A DNA stretch of 57,307 nt, taken from assembly GCA_016931055.1 (NCBI GenBank), contig JAFGFL010000016.1, positions 1 through 57,307 on the forward strand. The letters are read 5' to 3'. How positions within the stretch are numbered: the stretch's first letter is position 1; each line of letters opens with the position of its first letter. The translations under genes were made by a program, and so were the position numbers. Positions 41,295 through 48,833 of the stretch are shown piece by piece. Source of the stretch: Candidatus Omnitrophota bacterium (lineage in GTDB: Bacteria; Omnitrophota; Gorgyraeia; Zapsychrales; Zapsychraceae). A model generated the notes under the pieces. The model was given only the letters and a program-made list of their open reading frames with translations. It was not told the DNA's origin and did no database searches.

Positions 41295-41633
41295 ATGCAT
41301 AGAAACCAATATATCTTAAGATGTTACGCTCGCCCAGAAGGCGACCACTTAATTGCCGCATGTATTGATCTCGACATAACAGTTCGAGGGAATACTATAT
41401 CCCAAGTTAAGAGAGAATTAAATAGCGCAATTAAGTCCTACTTAGATTCCATAGATAAGGAAAATATAGTTGATGTTTTTCCTAGACCTTCACCATTAAA
41501 CATAAAAGCAGAATATTATGCAATTTTTTGCCTTGTAAATTGTGCAAAGTTCATAAAAAACATTCGCAATAATTTCCTCACGTTTTGCGAACTAGCCACT
41601 CCTCAAGACTTTAAACTCACTCCTTGTGCCTAG
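41295..41633 (+). CDS. hicB: HicB-like antitoxin
   Basis: About 112 residues from the ATG at 41295 (GGAGGGG four bases upstream); a GTG at 41277 would begin too close to the operator. The N-terminal half matches the partially degraded RNase-H-like HicB fold: YILRCYARPEGDHLIAAC, then IDLDITVRGNTISQVKREL. The C-terminal half is AT-rich in coding and shows no obvious ribbon-helix-helix, so DNA binding is not evident from sequence. It overlaps the hicA-like gene by eight bases. The order hicB then hicA is the reverse of the classical one. AT-rich composition suggests horizontal transfer. Confidence 0.7.
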   Translation: MHRNQYILRCYARPEGDHLIAACIDLDITVRGNTISQVKRELNSAIKSYLDSIDKENIVDVFPRPSPLNIKAEYYAIFCLVNCAKFIKNIRNNFLTFCELATPQDFKLTPCA

Positions 41634-41859
41634 ACTAATCATTTCACAAAAAGACTTCATAACAATACTAAAAAACTATAATTTTGTTATTGCTAGAACA
41701 GTTGGTTCTCATCAAACTTGGAAAGGTTTTGTTGGAGGAAAACATAGAAGCGTCCAAGTGGATTTAGGATACTCAGAATATTTCAGAGCTGTATTAAATT
41801 CAATGATACGCCAATCCGGTATTCCCAAAAAAGTATTTAGAGATTTTGTCTCTAAATAA
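41626..41859 (+). CDS. hicA: HicA-like mRNA interferase toxin
   Basis: A 77-residue protein with a GTG start inside the end of the hicB-like gene. It shows the HicA dsRBD-like pattern: an N-terminal helix (ILKNYNFVIART), the catalytic-His motif GSHQTW, a beta strand with VQVDLG, and a C-terminal helix (LNSMIRQSGIPKKVF). HicA toxins cleave mRNA; His in GSH is the catalytic residue of the family. Translational overlap ensures coordinated production with the antitoxin. Confidence 0.78.
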   Translation: MPRLIISQKDFITILKNYNFVIARTVGSHQTWKGFVGGKHRSVQVDLGYSEYFRAVLNSMIRQSGIPKKVFRDFVSK

Positions 41860-41920
41860 TCATTCAAACTGACCCACTACCGAAATATCAGAAGGATATA
41901 ATTCTCCTCCCCACAAGAGG

Positions 41921-42051
41921 TTGGGTCATATGGTCTTTTGAACGCGAATGGTCGCGAATCAAACGCGAATTTTCGCAAATTTTGATGGTGAATTCGCGAT
42001 TATTCGCGTGCAATTCGCGAAAATTAGCGTTAAAAAAGTCATTTGACCCAG
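41921..42051. repeat. 131-bp full-length imperfect palindrome
   Basis: Outer arms TTGGGTCATATGG and the reverse complement CTGGGTCAAATGA, then matching TTTT..AACGC segments, then three CGCGAA words on the left (41943, 41953, 41964) mirrored by three TTCGCG words on the right (41993, 42003, 42013). It is the first of two palindromic elements in the 512-base gene-free stretch 41860-42371. Looks like a MITE or an RNA that folds end to end; no open frame inside. Confidence 0.75.
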
Positions 42052-42154
42052 TCTGACAAGGGGAGGGAATTTATCGTTTACTTAATAAAAATATTGGTAG
42101 ACAATACGGCCTGTGCTATGATATACAGGTTTAAAAATTCATATAACACTGTTT

Positions 42155-42319
42155 AACGTTATCGAGGTTATAAACGTTGTTAAGGTTATGAAGGTTACCG
42201 TAATTAGATGGTCTTATGTTGCACGAGGTTAAAAAACCAATGAAACTTCAGGTAACCTGAAACCTTCTTTTAACCGGAACCTTTCCAACCTTCATAACGT
42301 CATGCAACATTTATAACGT
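42155..42319. repeat. Nested inverted-repeat element
   Basis: Pairs: AACGTTAT (42155-42162) with ATAACGT (42313-42319, seven bases); GTTATGAAGGTT (42185-42196) with AACCTTCATAAC (42287-42298), perfect; ATGTTGCA (42216-42223) with TGCAACAT (42303-42310), perfect; AGGTTACC (42192-42199) with GGTAACCT (42250-42257), perfect. Some pairs are mutually exclusive. Lies between hicA and the acyl-CoA dehydrogenase gene. Confidence 0.65.
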
Positions 42320-42371
42320 AAACGTTTTGTCAAAACATCCTTTGACATTGCATCAGAAACTTGGAGGACTA

Positions 42372-43526
42372 ATGATCGATTATTTGTTTACTGAAGAACA
42401 GCAGATGATCCGCGACTTATGCCGCCAAATTACCGATGAGCGGATCCGGCCCGTGGCCGCCGAGCTGGACAGGACCGGGAAATTCCCGCGGGACGTCATG
42501 AAGGTGATGGCGCAATCGGACCTTTTTGGCATTTATATTGAGGAAAAATACGGCGGGATGGGCGGCGGCATTACCGAGATTTGTATCGCCACCGAAGAAT
42601 TCTCCAGGGGATGCGGAGGGATCGCCATTTCCTATGGCGCGTCGGCCTTGGGGACCTATCCGATCATCCTTTTCGGGAATGAAGAGCAGAAACAAAAATA
42701 TCTTCCCCTTTTAGCCAGAGGCGAAAAGTTGGCGGCTTTCGGGCTTACCGAACCATCAGCAGGTTCCGATGCCAGCGCGATGTTGACAACCGCCGAGAAA
42801 AAAGGCGACAAGTATATCCTTAACGGCATGAAGCATTTTGTGACCGGCGGCGGGGAAGCTGATCTCTATATCATCATCGCGATGACGGATAAGTCCAAGG
42901 GCGCGCGCGGGGCAAGCCTTTTCATTGTCGAAAAAGGAACTCCCGGTTTTGAATTCGGCAAGAAAGAGGACAAGCTGGGCATCCGGGCTTCATCCACGAC
43001 CGAATTGATTTTTAATGATTGCGCCATCCCTCAAGAGAACCTTCTGGCAAAGGAGGGGATGGGGTTCATCGCCGCGATGAAAACTTTTGACATGTCCAGG
43101 CCCGGCATCGGCGCGCAGGCGGTGGGGATCGCCCAGGGTGCGCTTGACTGCGCCGTCAAATATGCAAGAGAACGAAAACAATTCGGCAAATCGATCTCGA
43201 CCTTCCAGGGCATCCAGTGGATGCTTGCCGACATGGCCACCCAGATTGAGGCCGCCAGGGCCCTTGTTTACGCATCCGCGAGGGAAATCGATGCCGGCAA
43301 GAAGGACGTCGGCAAAGATTCGGCGATGGCCAAGCTGTTCGCCTCCGATGTCGCCATGAAAGTGACCACAGACGCGGTCCAGATTTTCGGCGGCTATGGC
43401 TACATGAAGGAATATCCCGTCGAAAAGTTCATGCGCGACGCCAAGATCACACAGATCTATGAGGGGACAAACCAAATCCAGCGGAACATCATCGGCCTCG
43501 CCTTAATCAGAGAAACTCTCAAATGA
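42372..43526 (+). CDS. Acyl-CoA dehydrogenase (short-chain/butyryl-CoA type)
   Basis: A 384-residue FAD enzyme starting at the ATG at 42372 behind GGAGG; an in-frame TTG 45 bases upstream is not needed. Family motifs: FTEEQQMIRDLCRQ at the start, AFGLTEPSAGSDASAM (FAD/substrate site), GIRASSTTELIF, and the C-terminal IYEGTNQIQRN with the Glu that serves as catalytic base in short-chain members. It oxidises acyl-CoA to enoyl-CoA or works in reverse, exchanging electrons with an ETF. The etfB gene overlaps its stop by four bases and etfA follows, so the three form a Bcd-Etf-type complex. Confidence 0.93.
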   Translation: MIDYLFTEEQQMIRDLCRQITDERIRPVAAELDRTGKFPRDVMKVMAQSDLFGIYIEEKYGGMGGGITEICIATEEFSRGCGGIAISYGASALGTYPIILFGNEEQKQKYLPLLARGEKLAAFGLTEPSAGSDASAMLTTAEKKGDKYILNGMKHFVTGGGEADLYIIIAMTDKSKGARGASLFIVEKGTPGFEFGKKEDKLGIRASSTTELIFNDCAIPQENLLAKEGMGFIAAMKTFDMSRPGIGAQAVGIAQGALDCAVKYARERKQFGKSISTFQGIQWMLADMATQIEAARALVYASAREIDAGKKDVGKDSAMAKLFASDVAMKVTTDAVQIFGGYGYMKEYPVEKFMRDAKITQIYEGTNQIQRNIIGLALIRETLK

Positions 43527-44305
43527 ACGTTGTCGTCTGCATCAAACAGGTCCCTGATACCGCCCAGGTCAGGATCGATCCCGTCACAAAAAATTTGGTC
43601 CGCGAGGGAGTGCAAGCGGTCATTAATCCTTACGATTTCTATGCCATCGAAGAGGGGCTGAGGCTTGTCGAAAAGCATGGGGGGAAAGTGACCGTCATTT
43701 CGATGGGGCCGCCCCAGGCCGAAGCGGCGCTTCGGGAGGCGATATCGCTCGGCTGCGATGAAGCGGTCCTCTTAAGCGACCGCGCTTTTGCCGGTTCCGA
43801 TACGCTGGCGACGAGCTACACGCTCGCGGCGGCCATCAAAAAGATCAAAGACTTCGATGTCATTATCTGCGGCAAGCAGGCGATTGACGGGGATACGGCC
43901 CAGGTCGGCCCAGGCATCGCCGCGCATCTGGATATTCCCCAAATCACTTATGTCCGCAAAATTGAAGGGTCCGAAGGCAACGCTCTTGTTGCGCAGCGGA
44001 CGCTCGAAGAGGGGTATGAAGTCGTCAAGGCGCCTTTGCCGTGTTTGATCACCGTGGTCAAGGAGATCAACAAGCCGAGGATCCCGTCGCTTAAGGGTAA
44101 GATGAAAGCCAAAAAGGCAGAGATTATCAAGTGGGGTGCGGCGCATTTGGACGCCGAAAGCGGACGAATGGGTATTGCGGGCTCGCCGACCGAGGTGTGG
44201 AAGATTTATTCGCCGCCCCCCCGTGCAAAAGGCCAAATTTTTGAAGGGAATATTGAAGAGGCGGTTGACGCCGTTGTCGAGGGCCTTAAGGACCATCTGA
44301 ATTGA
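43523..44305 (+). CDS. etfB: Electron transfer flavoprotein beta subunit
   Basis: A 260-residue protein with the EtfB signature: VVCIKQVPDT at the start, INPYDFYAIEEGLRL, VISMGPPQAEAALREA and the central GKQAIDGDTAQVGPGIA (AMP/FAD-binding loop). It overlaps the acyl-CoA dehydrogenase stop. Together with the ferredoxin-fused alpha subunit it should pass electrons between the dehydrogenase, ferredoxin and a nicotinamide or quinone partner. A REP-like element separates it from etfA. Confidence 0.95.
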   Translation: MNVVVCIKQVPDTAQVRIDPVTKNLVREGVQAVINPYDFYAIEEGLRLVEKHGGKVTVISMGPPQAEAALREAISLGCDEAVLLSDRAFAGSDTLATSYTLAAAIKKIKDFDVIICGKQAIDGDTAQVGPGIAAHLDIPQITYVRKIEGSEGNALVAQRTLEEGYEVVKAPLPCLITVVKEINKPRIPSLKGKMKAKKAEIIKWGAAHLDAESGRMGIAGSPTEVWKIYSPPPRAKGQIFEGNIEEAVDAVVEGLKDHLN

Positions 44306-44340
44306 AACCAACCCCACCGCGTAGGTGGGAAAGAGAATAA

Positions 44341-44404
44341 TGTAGGGGCAGGCCTTGTGCCTGCCCAATGACTGAAATGGGCGCCCGTAAGGGGCGCCCC
44401 TACA
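44341..44404. repeat. REP-like palindromic element between etfB and etfA
   Basis: TGTAGGGGC (44341-44349) and GCCCCTACA (44396-44404) are exact inverted ends. Internal stems GGCAGGCC-like and GGGCGCCC/GGGGCGCCCC lie between. The GTAGGGGC end is shared with the in-frame repeat at 39411. It is inserted within an otherwise tight operon, directly upstream of the etfA start. Confidence 0.75.
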
Positions 44405-44414
44405 AACAAGAATT

Positions 44415-45617
44415 ATGGGTATCTCTGTCGATAAAAATAAATGCACCGGCTGCGGGCTTTGCGCGCTTACCTGCCCTTTTTACGCGATCTCGATGGTCAA
44501 CGGGAAAGCGGAGATTGACCTGGAGAAGTGTACCCTGTGCAATGCCTGCGTCGAGGCCTGCCGCAAGTTCCAGGCGATCCAGATCATCAGGGAAACGACG
44601 AAAACCCCTGATATCGAGAAGTATAAAGGGGTATGGGTTTTCGGCGAGCAACGCAACGGCAATGTCCAGCCGGTTGTTTATGAGCTTTTGGGGAAAGCGC
44701 GCGAACTGGCCGATAAATTGCAGGTTGACGTTTCCTGCGTTTTACTGGGATCGAACGTGAAGGATAAGGCCCAAGAAATAATTCGCCGCGGGGCTGATGT
44801 CGTTTTTGTGACAGACAATCCAAAACTTGAGCATTTTCTTGATGAATCTTACGCAAGGATTTTGACCAATCTGATCCGCAAACACCGGCCGGAGATCCTT
44901 TTAGTCCCGGCCACCGTGACCGGCCGGTCGGTCATCTCCAGGGTTGCCGTGCAGTTAAGAGTGGGGCTTACGGCGGATTGTACCGAACTGGATATTGACC
45001 TTAAAGAGCGGCTGTTTCTCCAGACCCGCCCGGCGTTCGGCGGCAACATTATGGCCACGATCCTCTCGAAATACCACCGCCCGCAGTTAGCCACGGTCCG
45101 CCATAAAGTCTTTCCGGAAAGAGCCGCTGATCCTTCCAGGACCGGCAAAATCATCGAAATGGATTTTGATAAATCGTTCTTTATATCGAGGACACGCGTG
45201 CTTAATGTCGTTGAAGAGATGGCCTCAACCGTCAATATCAGCGAAGCCAATGTGATCGTTGCAGGCGGCAGGGCGCTGGGGTCGGCCGAGAATTTCAGGA
45301 TCCTTCGGGAATTGGCGGACGTCTTGGGCGGGACGATCGGCGCCACCCGCGCCGTTGTCGACAGCGGATGGGTGCCCTATGCCCATCAGGTCGGCCAGAC
45401 AGGCAAAACCGTCTGCCCCAACATTTATTTCGCGTGCGGCATTTCCGGCCAGATCCAGCATCTTGTCGGGATGCAGTCTTCCAAGATCATTGTCGCCGTC
45501 AACAAAGACCCTTCCGCGCCGATCTTCCAGGTCGCGAATTACGGCATCGTCGGCGACCTCTTTGAAGTCGTCCCGCTGCTGACAAAGAAATTCCGGGAAG
45601 TTTTAAAAAGAGCGTAA
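44415..45617 (+). CDS. etfA: Ferredoxin-fused electron transfer flavoprotein alpha subunit
   Basis: A 400-residue protein. Residues 1-60 are a two-[4Fe-4S] ferredoxin domain with two Cys sets ([12 protein letters not shown] and [12 protein letters not shown]). The EtfA part follows: [35 protein letters not shown], then the FAD-binding ARTRVLNV-to-GGRALGS region, [19 protein letters not shown] and [13 protein letters not shown] (cited in parts: [26 protein letters not shown]). Ferredoxin-EtfA fusions are known from caffeyl-CoA reductase and lactate dehydrogenase complexes that bifurcate electrons. An energy-conserving role is inferred here from that precedent. Confidence 0.93.
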   Translation: MGISVDKNKCTGCGLCALTCPFYAISMVNGKAEIDLEKCTLCNACVEACRKFQAIQIIRETTKTPDIEKYKGVWVFGEQRNGNVQPVVYELLGKARELADKLQVDVSCVLLGSNVKDKAQEIIRRGADVVFVTDNPKLEHFLDESYARILTNLIRKHRPEILLVPATVTGRSVISRVAVQLRVGLTADCTELDIDLKERLFLQTRPAFGGNIMATILSKYHRPQLATVRHKVFPERAADPSRTGKIIEMDFDKSFFISRTRVLNVVEEMASTVNISEANVIVAGGRALGSAENFRILRELADVLGGTIGATRAVVDSGWVPYAHQVGQTGKTVCPNIYFACGISGQIQHLVGMQSSKIIVAVNKDPSAPIFQVANYGIVGDLFEVVPLLTKKFREVLKRA

Positions 45618-45639
45618 TTTTCAGCCAAAATTCAAGATT

Positions 45640-45794
45640 TCGGAGGTCTAAAAAATATCCTTGCCATCGCAAAGCGATGGGATTAAAATAGGGGCACTAT
45701 TAAAACGGTACGGAGGGAATCGAGGTTGAACGTCTTCTCGGTACAATTTGGCTAATTTGCGAGGCAACTCTTCTAAAAAGGGTTGCCTTTTTTT
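45640..45794 (+). ncRNA. Possible small RNA ending in a terminator
   Basis: Between etfA and the CheD-like gene, a perfect hairpin CCATCGC-AAA-GCGATGG (45664-45680) is followed by about 80 bases without an open frame and then a classical terminator (45762-45794). No promoter was identified with confidence. It could equally be the 3' UTR of the etf operon. No Rfam-type family recognised. Confidence 0.3.
45762..45794 (+). terminator. Rho-independent terminator
   Basis: AGGCAAC (45762-45768) pairs with GTTGCCT (45782-45788), followed by a run of T residues to 45794. It ends the acyl-CoA dehydrogenase/etf operon or a small RNA just upstream. Confidence 0.85.
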
Positions 45795-45828
45795 ATTGAG
45801 TCCGCCAAAAAGCGTGGCAAACGAAATA

Positions 45829-45930
45829 ATCCCGAGGGAACATTTTTCTCTGTCGTGACCGAGGGATCACGTTAAATTATTATTAATGAGATCCCTCGCG
45901 TTGAAGAAGCATATGAGAAACGCTCGGGAT
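45829..45930. repeat. Nested palindrome upstream of the CheD-like gene
   Basis: Outer ATCCCGAG (45829-45836) is mirrored by CTCGGGAT (45923-45930); inner GAGGGATC (45861-45868) is mirrored by GATCCCTC (45890-45897). Both pairs are perfect. No open frame lies inside. Probably another small palindromic insertion. Confidence 0.6.
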
Positions 45931-45936
45931 CAATTC

Positions 45937-45978
45937 CGTACGCATTTTTCCTTATAAAATTCAGAGGAAAATGCTACG
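45937..45978 (+). promoter_or_regulatory. Hairpin module copy D, leader of the CheD-like gene
   Basis: CGTACGCATTTTTCCT pairs with AGGAAAATGCTACG with the same bulged T as copies B and C. The middle of the stem reads GCA/TGC here against ATG/CAT in the other copies: the pairing is kept while the bases change. The second hairpin is reduced to ATTGAAAGG. It ends 21 bases before the start codon. Confidence 0.6.
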
Positions 45979-45999
45979 TCATTGAAAGGAGCCAACAGG

Positions 46000-46452
46000 A
46001 TGAAGAGACTAGTGGATGTTCACACGGGGGAGATCATGGCCGGATCAAACGGAACAGTGCTTCATTCCGATTCGCATAACCGCTGCCTGGTGATCTGCGC
46101 GTATGACAGTTCGAATAAAATCGGCGGGCTGGCCCATGCGACGTTTTTTCCGGGAAAGGTCAATCATAAGGTTTCAAGCTCGATCCTCAAAGATGCGGGT
46201 GGCGCTGTCGAAGAGATGATCAATGATATGCTTCTTTTAGGAGCCAATCGTGACAGCATAGAAGTTTGCCTGATGACAGGCGAGAATATCCCTCACCGCA
46301 GAGATGATCCTGATTATAACCGGACCTTGCAGGAGGCCATTGAGATCTTGAAAGAAAAACATGTCAGATATAAAGAAGGATTGATAGCTGATGCCGGCGA
46401 CCTGCATGTGTCTTTTGACGTCGAGACAGGTCATATTTCGTATGATAAATGA
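46000..46452 (+). CDS. cheD: CheD-like chemoreceptor glutamine deamidase
   Basis: A 150-residue protein from the ATG at 46000, with AAAGGA ten bases upstream; an in-frame TTG at 45982 would begin inside the leader. It fits CheD: a Cys-His pair in the order HNRCLVICAYD (Cys29, where CheD has GSC) and GGLAHATFFPG (His46), spaced as in known CheD enzymes. The catalytic Thr six residues before the Cys is replaced by Ser. CheD deamidates chemoreceptor glutamines, but no chemoreceptor, CheA or CheW is encoded nearby. It shares its leader hairpin with the CheB/CheR gene, which supports a common chemosensory network. Confidence 0.8.
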   Translation: MKRLVDVHTGEIMAGSNGTVLHSDSHNRCLVICAYDSSNKIGGLAHATFFPGKVNHKVSSSILKDAGGAVEEMINDMLLLGANRDSIEVCLMTGENIPHRRDDPDYNRTLQEAIEILKEKHVRYKEGLIADAGDLHVSFDVETGHISYDK

Positions 46453-46474
46453 ACTATAAAGTTAATTTTTCATT

Positions 46475-46554
46475 TCCCCTCCTCGTGGGAGGGGTTAGGG
46501 GAGGGGATTCTCGGAGATAACACCCCCACCTAACCTCCCCATCATGGGGGAGGA
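46475..46554. repeat. GC-rich inverted-repeat element
   Basis: CCCCTCC-tcgtg-GGAGGGG forms one stem, CCTCCCC-atcat-GGGGAGG another, and GGTTAGGGGAGGGG is complementary, with gaps, to CCCCACCTAACCTCCCC. The element therefore forms either two hairpins or one long one. It fills the gap between the CheD-like and EF-G-like genes. Confidence 0.65.
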
Positions 46555-46591
46555 ACGCGAATCATTTATTTCACGGAAGGGGTTAAGGATC

Positions 46592-48532
46592 ATGGATGTG
46601 AAGAATAAACGCACAGTTGTTTTGGTGGGACACGCGCATAGCGGCAAGACATCGTTAACCGAAAGCCTGTTGTATGTCAGCGGCGCCACTTCGCGTAAAG
46701 GGGATGTCATGCAGGGAAGTTCCTTGAGCGATTATAATGATGACGAACGGGAGAGGCAGTGTTCGATCAATGCCAGCTTTCTGGAAACGACCTACAAGGA
46801 CCATAAGATCCAGTTTGTCGATACTCCCGGATACATGGATTTCATCGGGGAGACGGTGGCGGCGATCCGGGTCGCTGACGCGGCGGTTGTGGTCGTTGAC
46901 GCATTCAGCGGCGTCGAGGTCGGGACCGAAGATGTCTGGCAGAAATTGAACGATCTGAAGGTGCCCAGGATCGTCTTTATCAACAAGACGGATAAGTCCG
47001 AAGCGAATGTCAGGGAGACTATCGCGGCTGTGCAGCAGGAACTCTCCAAAGACGCCCATGAGGTCGATCTTAAGGACGCAAACCTGATCGAATCCGTTGT
47101 CGAGACGGATGATGCCTTGCTTGAGAAATACCTTGAAAGCGGTTCGTTATCGCCGCAGGAGATTAACACCGCCTTTCGCAAAGCCGTTTTAACAGCCCGG
47201 ATATTCCCTATACTGACGGGGAGCGCCGCGACCGATGCCGGCGTGAAAGCCCTGCTGGACGCGATCGTCGATTATTTTCCGTCGCCGGTTGACCATCCGG
47301 ACTTCCAGGTGCGGGACGCGGAAACAAAAGAACCGGCATCGATAACGCCCAGCGAAAACGGGCCCTTCGCGGGGTTCGTCTTTAAATCGATTTTTGATCC
47401 CCATCTGGGGCATTTGTCGATGGTGCGGATCCTGCGCGGGACGCTCAATTCGAACGCGGAATTCTACAACGTGAACAATCACAACAAAGAGCGGATCAGT
47501 TCGATTTCGGTCCTACAGGGAAGGGAGCAAAAAGCCGTTGATAAAGCCAGTTGCGGGGATATCATTGCGCTGCCGAAACTGAAGTACACGCATGTCTGCG
47601 ACAGTTTGACGGACATGAAGGCGCAGATCCTGATCGACCCCATCAATTTTCCGGAGCCGTCCATCTCGGCTTCCATTAAGCCAAAGACGCGTTCCGATGA
47701 GGAGAAGATCTCCAACAGTTTGCATCACCTCTGCGAGGAGGACCATACGTTCCGCGTGAACCGCGACAATGAGACCAATGAGCTGATCATTTCGGGGATC
47801 GGCGACCTGCATCTTAAGGTCATGCTCGACCGCATGAAAAGGCGGTATAATGTCGATGTGGACATGGGAACGCCCAAAGTTTCCTATCGCGAGGCCATCA
47901 CAAAGAAGGCGAGCGCCCGCTACAAATACAAAAAACAATCCGGAGGCCGCGGGCAGTATGGCGATGTGGCGCTTGAGGTCGCGCCGCTGCCTCTGGACGG
48001 CGAGCTTTATGAATTCGTCAACAAGATCTTTGGCGGCGCCATCCCGCGCAATTTTGTCCCTTCGATTGAGAAGGGGGTCATCAAGACCATTAATGAAGGG
48101 GTCTTGGCGGGATATCATATTGATCATGTCCAGGTAACGGTTGTCGATGGTTCCTATCATGAAGTCGACTCATCGGATATGGCCTTTCAGATCGCGGGGA
48201 GCATGGCGCTGAAAGAAGCCATCAAACAGGCCGGGCCCGTGCTTCTGGAACCGATCATGGAAGTGGCGATCACGGTACCGGATGATTTCATCGGGCAGAT
48301 CTCGGGTGATATCAGTTCGCGCCGGGGCCGCATCCTGGTGACCGAAGCCAAGGGCAAAAAACAGGTCATCAAGGCGCAAATCCCACTGAGCATGATGTTT
48401 AAATATGCGACAGACTTACGTTCCATGACCGCAGGCCGTGGTAGCTATACCATGAAGATGTCGCATTATGAGCAAGCGCCGGCAAAGGTGACCGAACAGG
48501 TTGTCCAAGAATCGAAAAAGAAGGAAGGATAA
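46592..48532 (+). CDS. Elongation factor G paralogue (FusA2-like)
   Basis: A 646-residue translational GTPase starting at ATG 46592 with AAGGA and GGAAGGGG upstream. G-motifs: GHAHSGKT (P-loop, about 13-20), DTPG with PGYMDF, NKTD, and SGS-like SGSAAT. The switch-1 segment reads DDERERQCSINASF where canonical EF-G has ERGITI; QCSI is typical of the EF-G-like paralogue group. Domain IV (GGRGQYGDVALEV) and V follow. At about 50 residues shorter than true EF-G it is probably not the housekeeping factor. Members of this group are thought to act in stress or ribosome recycling. Confidence 0.9.
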   Translation: MDVKNKRTVVLVGHAHSGKTSLTESLLYVSGATSRKGDVMQGSSLSDYNDDERERQCSINASFLETTYKDHKIQFVDTPGYMDFIGETVAAIRVADAAVVVVDAFSGVEVGTEDVWQKLNDLKVPRIVFINKTDKSEANVRETIAAVQQELSKDAHEVDLKDANLIESVVETDDALLEKYLESGSLSPQEINTAFRKAVLTARIFPILTGSAATDAGVKALLDAIVDYFPSPVDHPDFQVRDAETKEPASITPSENGPFAGFVFKSIFDPHLGHLSMVRILRGTLNSNAEFYNVNNHNKERISSISVLQGREQKAVDKASCGDIIALPKLKYTHVCDSLTDMKAQILIDPINFPEPSISASIKPKTRSDEEKISNSLHHLCEEDHTFRVNRDNETNELIISGIGDLHLKVMLDRMKRRYNVDVDMGTPKVSYREAITKKASARYKYKKQSGGRGQYGDVALEVAPLPLDGELYEFVNKIFGGAIPRNFVPSIEKGVIKTINEGVLAGYHIDHVQVTVVDGSYHEVDSSDMAFQIAGSMALKEAIKQAGPVLLEPIMEVAITVPDDFIGQISGDISSRRGRILVTEAKGKKQVIKAQIPLSMMFKYATDLRSMTAGRGSYTMKMSHYEQAPAKVTEQVVQESKKKEG

Positions 48533-48800
48533 CCTTCTTTGCCCATTTGCGGTGTTTCCGGCATTTTGACCCTTCAGGGATGGTTGCCCTTACTGTGTAT
48601 AAGCCACATTTGGGTCGGCCACATACCCTCCGGGTGCGATTCGCCTATATTTTAATGATATCTCATCGGGGGTCGGTTCCTGCCATTATTATTTCCAATT
48701 TATAATATTAACTATTCTGGATGGGCATCCCTGATGTATAGGAGAACTACATTCCGCTTGAGTATGATCCGGAATTAAGCCTCCAATAAAGAAAAATGTG
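48533..48800. other. Gene-free stretch
   Basis: No supported open frame, RNA or repeat was found in these 268 bases between the EF-G-like gene and the LexA-like promoter. Local inverted words such as CCTTCAGGG are too short to call. The sequence becomes AT-rich towards its end. Confidence 0.5.
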
Positions 48801-48828
48801 TTGACATGAGACATTCGAAGTGTATACT
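48801..48828 (+). promoter_or_regulatory. Consensus sigma-70-type promoter with internal dyad
   Basis: TTGACA (48801-48806), a 16-base spacer, and TATACT (48823-48828). The start codon of the LexA-like gene is only five bases beyond the -10 box, so transcription should start at or next to the ATG (leaderless mRNA). The spacer contains ACATTCGAAGTGT, a near-palindrome around TTCGAA and a likely repressor box. Confidence 0.7.
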
Positions 48829-48833
48829 GATGT

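Noticed and set aside
41943-42018. CRISPR-like array from repeated CGCGAA words
   Set aside because: Words are 6 bases, spaced 10-11 bases and mirrored in the second half; this is a palindrome, not direct repeats with spacers.
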